Of a stretch of 64,000 nucleotides of DNA, positions 60,370-64,000 are shown piece by piece. This stretch comes from Pseudomonadota bacterium (lineage in GTDB: Bacteria; Pseudomonadota; Gammaproteobacteria; Steroidobacterales; Steroidobacteraceae). Each line of letters begins with the position of its first letter. Position 1 is the first letter of the stretch. The notes under the pieces were generated by a model, which ran no database searches, was not told where the DNA came from, and saw nothing but the letters and a program-made list of their open reading frames with translations. The stretch spans positions 1-64,000 of the forward strand of contig JAEWAF010000091.1 of the NCBI GenBank assembly GCA_023391815.1, given 5' to 3'. The position numbers and the translations under genes are program-made.

Positions 60370-60389
60370 ATATAAAGATATCTTTATAT
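60370..60389. promoter_or_regulatory. Perfect 20-bp palindrome, candidate SahR operator
   Basis: ATATAAAGAT followed by its exact reverse complement ATCTTTATAT. It lies just downstream of the predicted transcription start and 21 bases before the regulator start. Its AT-rich, ATATCTTTATAT-like form resembles the motifs described for the ArsR-family methionine regulator SahR. Autoregulation of the operon is the simplest reading. Confidence 0.7.
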
Positions 60390-60410
60390 CCTTAACTCGC
60401 TGACATCGGT

Positions 60411-61322
60411 ATGCCGAGTTTCTTGTCCGCCGTTTCTGCCCTGAGAGCTGCCGCTGAGCCCACGCGCCTGCGGCTGCTTGCGCTATTGGCGCGGGCGGAA
60501 CTGACGGTGGGAGAGATCTGCGAGGTGATCGGGCAGAGCCAGCCGCGGGTGTCGCGGCATCTGAAGCTCCTGTGCGATGGCGGCCTGTTGGATCGTTTTC
60601 GGGAGCAGCTCTGGGTGTACTACCGCGTGCCGGCGTCCGGCGAGGGGCGCGAGGCGGTGTGGCAGGTCCTGGCATTGGTCGACGAAGAAGATGATGTTCT
60701 CCGACGAGACCGCCGCCGCATGGAAGAAGTGATCGCCGAGCGCGGTCGGCGCGCGGCAGATCATCTCGCTGTCGAAGACGTGCAGGAGAAGACGTCCGAT
60801 CTGGTCGATGCCACCGTCGTCGAGGAACTCGCGAGCGAGCCGATCGGCGCGCTGCTCGACGTGGGCACCGGCTCGGGTCACATGCTCAAGCTCCTCGGCG
60901 CCAAAGCGACGCGCGCAGTGGGTGTCGATATCTCCAGTGAAGCGCTGAAACTCGCACGCACGAAAGTGCACGGTGCGGGCTTGAGCCATTGCGAGCTACA
61001 GCGCGGCGACATGTATGACCTGCCGTTCGCCGCGCCGCTATTCGATACCGTCATTGCCGAACGAGTGCTGGCAGGCGCGGAACGCCCGCTCGCCGCCCTC
61101 GCGGAAATCTCACGAACACTGAAGCACGGCGGACGCGCCGTGGTTATCGAAGACTTCGACTCGCTGAGCTCGACGTCTTCCGCGAATCCCATCTCGACCT
61201 TGCGTGAATGGTTCGCGAAAGCAGGGTTGGAAGTTTCCCGTGTGCGCCCCGTGGACACCGAAGCAGGGCATCTGCTGGTGGCGATCGGTCGGCGCATGGC
61301 ACGCAGCACGGCGGCGGCATGA
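60411..61322 (+). CDS. sahR: ArsR-family regulator fused to a methyltransferase domain (SahR-like)
   Basis: A 303-residue protein. An N-terminal ArsR winged-helix domain (about 5-75) has VGEICEVIGQSQPRVSRHLKLL as recognition helices. The C-terminal class I methyltransferase-like domain has LLDVGTGSGHMLKLLG (148-162). ArsR/methyltransferase fusions of this kind include SahR, which senses S-adenosylhomocysteine and represses methionine-cycle genes. The cooperating evidence is the palindrome upstream and metF plus metH downstream. Whether the domain binds SAH or is catalytic is not decided by the sequence. metF starts 28 bases later. Confidence 0.85.
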   Translation: MPSFLSAVSALRAAAEPTRLRLLALLARAELTVGEICEVIGQSQPRVSRHLKLLCDGGLLDRFREQLWVYYRVPASGEGREAVWQVLALVDEEDDVLRRDRRRMEEVIAERGRRAADHLAVEDVQEKTSDLVDATVVEELASEPIGALLDVGTGSGHMLKLLGAKATRAVGVDISSEALKLARTKVHGAGLSHCELQRGDMYDLPFAAPLFDTVIAERVLAGAERPLAALAEISRTLKHGGRAVVIEDFDSLSSTSSANPISTLREWFAKAGLEVSRVRPVDTEAGHLLVAIGRRMARSTAAA

Positions 61323-61350
61323 GGCCGCGCCTCCGTTTGAGGAAAGAAAC

Positions 61351-62271
61351 ATGTCAATCGAAAAGCTCAAGGACCAGATCGGCAACAGCTTGAGCAAGCT
61401 GCGGGGCCGGCCCACGGTATCGTTCGAGTTCTTCCCGCCGAAGGACGAGGCGATGGAGCAAACATTATGGGAGTCGGTGCAGCGCCTCGCGCCTTTGCAG
61501 CCGCGCTTCGTGTCGGTGACGTACGGTGCTGATGGCTCGACGCGCGCGCGTACCCACAACATCGTCACGAAAGTTCAAAAGAACACTGCGCTCACGGCAG
61601 CTCCGCATTTGACCTGCGTCGGCGCGCCGCGCGAGGAGATCTTGGACATCGCGCGTGACTACTGGGCGAGCGGTATCCGTCACATCGTGGCGCTGCGCGG
61701 CGATCCGCCGCAGGGGACGGCGAAGTACGTTCCGCATCCGGAGGGTTTTCCATACGCGGTCGATCTGGTGAAAGGCTTGAAGTCCGTCGCCGATTTCGAG
61801 ATCTCCGTCGCCACCTATCCGGAGCCGCATCCGGAGTCGCCGAGCGCGGAATTCGAATTGACGAATCTGAAGTCGAAGATCGATGCCGGCGCCGAGCGCG
61901 CGATCACCCAGTTCTTCTTCGATACCGGATTGTTCCTGAAGTTTCGCGACCAGTGCGCGGCGGCCGGGATCAAAGCCAGCATCGTGCCGGGCATTCTTCC
62001 CATCACGCGCTTCCCGCAGATGTTGCGCATGGCGCAGCGCTGTGGCGCGAGCGTGCCTGAATGGTTGAGTCATCGCTTCGACGGTCTCGATGACGACGCG
62101 GACACGCGCCGCCTGATCGCCGCGGCTGTCGCGATCGAACAGGTGCAGGAGCTGCAGAAGCACGGCGTGGAGGAATTCCACTTCTACACGCTGAACCGTG
62201 CCGAGTTGAGCTACGCCATTTGTCATGCGCTCGGTGTGCGGCCGGTGCTGGCGCAGGCTGCGGCGGGCTGA
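61351..62271 (+). CDS. metF: 5,10-methylenetetrahydrofolate reductase
   Basis: MetF makes 5-methyltetrahydrofolate for MetH. The 306-residue protein has TVSFEFFPPKDE near the N-terminus, VSVTYGADGSTR, ALRGDPPQ and ITQFFFDTGLFLKF, all typical of bacterial MetF. The ATG at 61351 has GAGGAAAG seven bases upstream; earlier in-frame codons overlap the regulator. It is followed 13 bases later by metH. Confidence 0.96.
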   Translation: MSIEKLKDQIGNSLSKLRGRPTVSFEFFPPKDEAMEQTLWESVQRLAPLQPRFVSVTYGADGSTRARTHNIVTKVQKNTALTAAPHLTCVGAPREEILDIARDYWASGIRHIVALRGDPPQGTAKYVPHPEGFPYAVDLVKGLKSVADFEISVATYPEPHPESPSAEFELTNLKSKIDAGAERAITQFFFDTGLFLKFRDQCAAAGIKASIVPGILPITRFPQMLRMAQRCGASVPEWLSHRFDGLDDDADTRRLIAAAVAIEQVQELQKHGVEEFHFYTLNRAELSYAICHALGVRPVLAQAAAG

Positions 62272-62284
62272 AGGAACCAAGAAC

Positions 62285-64000
62285 ATGAATCGTACCGAAC
62301 GAATCGCAACGCTGCGTCGCCTGCTGACCGAGCGCATCGTGATGCTCGATGGCGGCATGGGCACCATGATTCAGGGCTACAAGCTCACTGAAGCCGACTA
62401 TCGCGGCGACCGGTTCAAGGACTGGCCGTGCGATCTGAAAGGCAACAGCGATGTTCTGGTGTTGACGCGGCCGGAGATCATCAAGGCCATTCACACCAAA
62501 TACATGGAATCGGGCGCGGACATCGTCGAGACCAATACGTTCACCGCGAACTATTCCTCGCAGGCCGATTACCAGATGGAACATCTGGTGCGCGAGATCA
62601 ATCTTGCCGGCGGTCGGGTGGCGCGTGAAGCGGCGGATGAGTACTTCGCGAAGACGGGTGAAGTGAAGTTCGTCGCCGGCGCGCTGGGCCCGACCAATCG
62701 CACGGCCTCGCTGTCGCCGAACGTCAACGACCCGGCGTTTCGTAACATCGATTTCGACCAGCTCTCGGACACCTATCTGATCGGCGCGCGCGCGTTGATC
62801 GAAGCCGGCGTCGACATTTTGCTGATCGAGACCATCTTCGACACGCTCAACGCGAAAGCGGCGATTTTCGCGGCCCGCCAGGCGATCGAGGAGGCGGGGA
62901 TCGATATTCCCATCATCATTTCCGGCACGATCACCGACGCGTCGGGTCGCACGCTGTCGGGTCAGACGACCGAAGCGTTCTGGAACTCCGTGCGACACGC
63001 CAGGCCGCTCGCGGTCGGCCTGAACTGCGCGCTGGGTGCGAAGCAGCTGCGTCCGTACATCGAGGAGATGTCGCGGATCGCCGATGTCTATGTCAGTGCG
63101 TATCCGAATGCCGGCTTGCCGAATGCGTTCGGTGAATACGACGAAGCGGCCTGCCAGACGGCAGAGTTGGTGAAAGAGTTCGCGACCAGCGGCTTCGTGA
63201 ACATCGTCGGCGGCTGCTGTGGCACGACGCCCGACCACATCAAACACATCCGCGAAGCGGTGGCTGGCATCAAGCCTCGCAAGCCGCCTGTGTTGGAGAA
63301 GCGCGCGCGTCTGTCGGGCCTCGAACCTTGCAACATCGGCCCGGATAGCCTGTTCGTGAACGTCGGCGAGCGCACCAACGTCACGGGCTCGGCGAAATTC
63401 CGCAAGCTGATCGAAGCCGACGACTACAACGCCGCGCTCGATATCGCCCGCCAGCAGGTGGCGAGCGGTGCCCAGGTCATCGACATCAACATGGACGAAG
63501 GCATGCTGGATTCGGAGGCCGCGATGGTGCGCTTCCTGAATCTGATCGCCTCCGAGCCGGACATTTCCCGCGTGCCCATCATGATCGACTCGTCCAAGTG
63601 GTCGGTCATCGAAGCGGGCCTGAAGCGCATTCAGGGCAAGGGCATCGTCAATTCCATCAGCTTGAAGGAAGGCGAGGCGGCGTTCATCGAGCACGCCAAG
63701 AAAGTGCGTGCGTACGGCGCGGCAGTCGTCGTCATGGCGTTCGATGAGACGGGTCAGGCCGACACGGTCAAGCGCAAGGTCGAGATTTGCCAGCGCTCTT
63801 ACAAGATTCTGACCGAGCAAGTTGGCTTCCCGCCGGAAGACATCATCTTCGATCCGAACATCTTCGCGGTGGCGACCGGCATCGATGAGCACAACAACTA
63901 TTCCGTCGATTTCATCCAGGCCACGGCCGAGATTCGCAGGACCTGTCCGCACGCCCACATCAGTGGCGGCGTGAGCAACGTTTCCTTCTCGTTCCGCGGC
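62285..64000 (+). CDS. metH: Cobalamin-dependent methionine synthase, N-terminal part
   Basis: The open frame starts at the ATG 62285 and runs off the window with 572 codons and no stop. It starts with the homocysteine-binding domain (LDGGMGTMIQ; zinc cysteines C248, C311 and C312 in NCALGA and GGCCGTT) and continues into the methyltetrahydrofolate (pterin) domain (NVGERTNVTGSAKFRKLI, INMDEGMLDSE, SLKEGEA). Thus the homocysteine and pterin domains are on one polypeptide, not split into two genes here. The cobalamin and activation domains should follow outside the window. Confidence 0.95.
   Translation, partial: MNRTERIATLRRLLTERIVMLDGGMGTMIQGYKLTEADYRGDRFKDWPCDLKGNSDVLVLTRPEIIKAIHTKYMESGADIVETNTFTANYSSQADYQMEHLVREINLAGGRVAREAADEYFAKTGEVKFVAGALGPTNRTASLSPNVNDPAFRNIDFDQLSDTYLIGARALIEAGVDILLIETIFDTLNAKAAIFAARQAIEEAGIDIPIIISGTITDASGRTLSGQTTEAFWNSVRHARPLAVGLNCALGAKQLRPYIEEMSRIADVYVSAYPNAGLPNAFGEYDEAACQTAELVKEFATSGFVNIVGGCCGTTPDHIKHIREAVAGIKPRKPPVLEKRARLSGLEPCNIGPDSLFVNVGERTNVTGSAKFRKLIEADDYNAALDIARQQVASGAQVIDINMDEGMLDSEAAMVRFLNLIASEPDISRVPIMIDSSKWSVIEAGLKRIQGKGIVNSISLKEGEAAFIEHAKKVRAYGAAVVVMAFDETGQADTVKRKVEICQRSYKILTEQVGFPPEDIIFDPNIFAVATGIDEHNNYSVDFIQATAEIRRTCPHAHISGGVSNVSFSFRG

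Noticed and set aside
62003..63958. 651-residue open frame on the minus strand
   Set aside because: It is antisense to metF and metH, whose domain motifs are unmistakable on the plus strand.

Overview
The window looks like a chromosomal, housekeeping-rich segment of a high-GC gammaproteobacterium. The Xanthomonadales/Steroidobacter-Nevskia side of the class fits best. The reasons are the gene order lptD-surA-pdxA-rsmA-(usp)-apaG-apaH with amgK-murU divergent from lptD, a Xanthomonas-style tonB-exbB-exbD1-exbD2 locus, a full mreBCD-mrdA-rodA-mltB-rlpA-dacA block, and an ArsR/methyltransferase-type methionine regulator in front of metF-metH. This is inference from gene content; no rRNA marker is present. 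Coding density is very high, and many start and stop codons overlap. I see no tRNA, rRNA, CRISPR array, insertion sequence, prophage or known defence island.

Layout. 1-2.3 kb: short degenerate tandem repeats, then a lone Ycf46-like AAA ATPase. 2.3-5.6 kb: fold-type III decarboxylase, ComB-like phosphatase, DUF486 membrane protein, HIT-like protein and a TfoX-N protein. 5.6-14 kb: a DUF255 thioredoxin-fold protein back-to-back with rlmI, then a packed run lgt-thyA-SET-folA-ykgJ-rluF and an FHA-GGDEF diguanylate cyclase. 14-17.4 kb (minus): membrane protein, exported methyltransferase, small unknown, glmS. 17.6-22.6 kb (minus): kynurenine operon nbaC-kynB-kynU-kmo followed by a phzF-like gene, consistent with making quinolinate from formylkynurenine. 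22.7-30.9 kb: a secreted unknown, then the outer-membrane biogenesis operon on the minus strand. 31-32.7 kb: amgK-murU peptidoglycan recycling. 32.7-36.4 kb: iron uptake genes (piuC, a siderophore receptor and a TonB-like gene) around a Fur-box-like palindrome. 37-41 kb: tonB-exbB-exbD-exbD plus a TPR protein, with several hairpins. 41.1-43.8 kb: lipA-lipB and a quinone oxidoreductase. 43.9-54.1 kb (minus): the rod-shape and peptidoglycan cluster mreB to ybeD. 54.3-57.5 kb: gatCAB, with a small duplicated 3' end. 57.6-60.2 kb: hslO, a zinc alcohol dehydrogenase and two tiny membrane genes. 60.4-64 kb: sahR-like regulator, metF and metH (cut by the window end) behind a 20-bp perfect palindrome.

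Most genes are ordinary core functions. The less ordinary features are a SET-domain lysine methyltransferase inside the thymidylate/folate operon, a predicted lipoprotein form of the D,D-carboxypeptidase, an exported SAM-methyltransferase coupled to a membrane protein, a universal stress gene inserted in the lptD operon, a terminator-like hairpin just before tonB at the end of a 0.5-kb gene-free leader, a strong hairpin between exbB and exbD, and the duplicated gatB terminus. I did not find a clear case of a wholly new multi-gene system.
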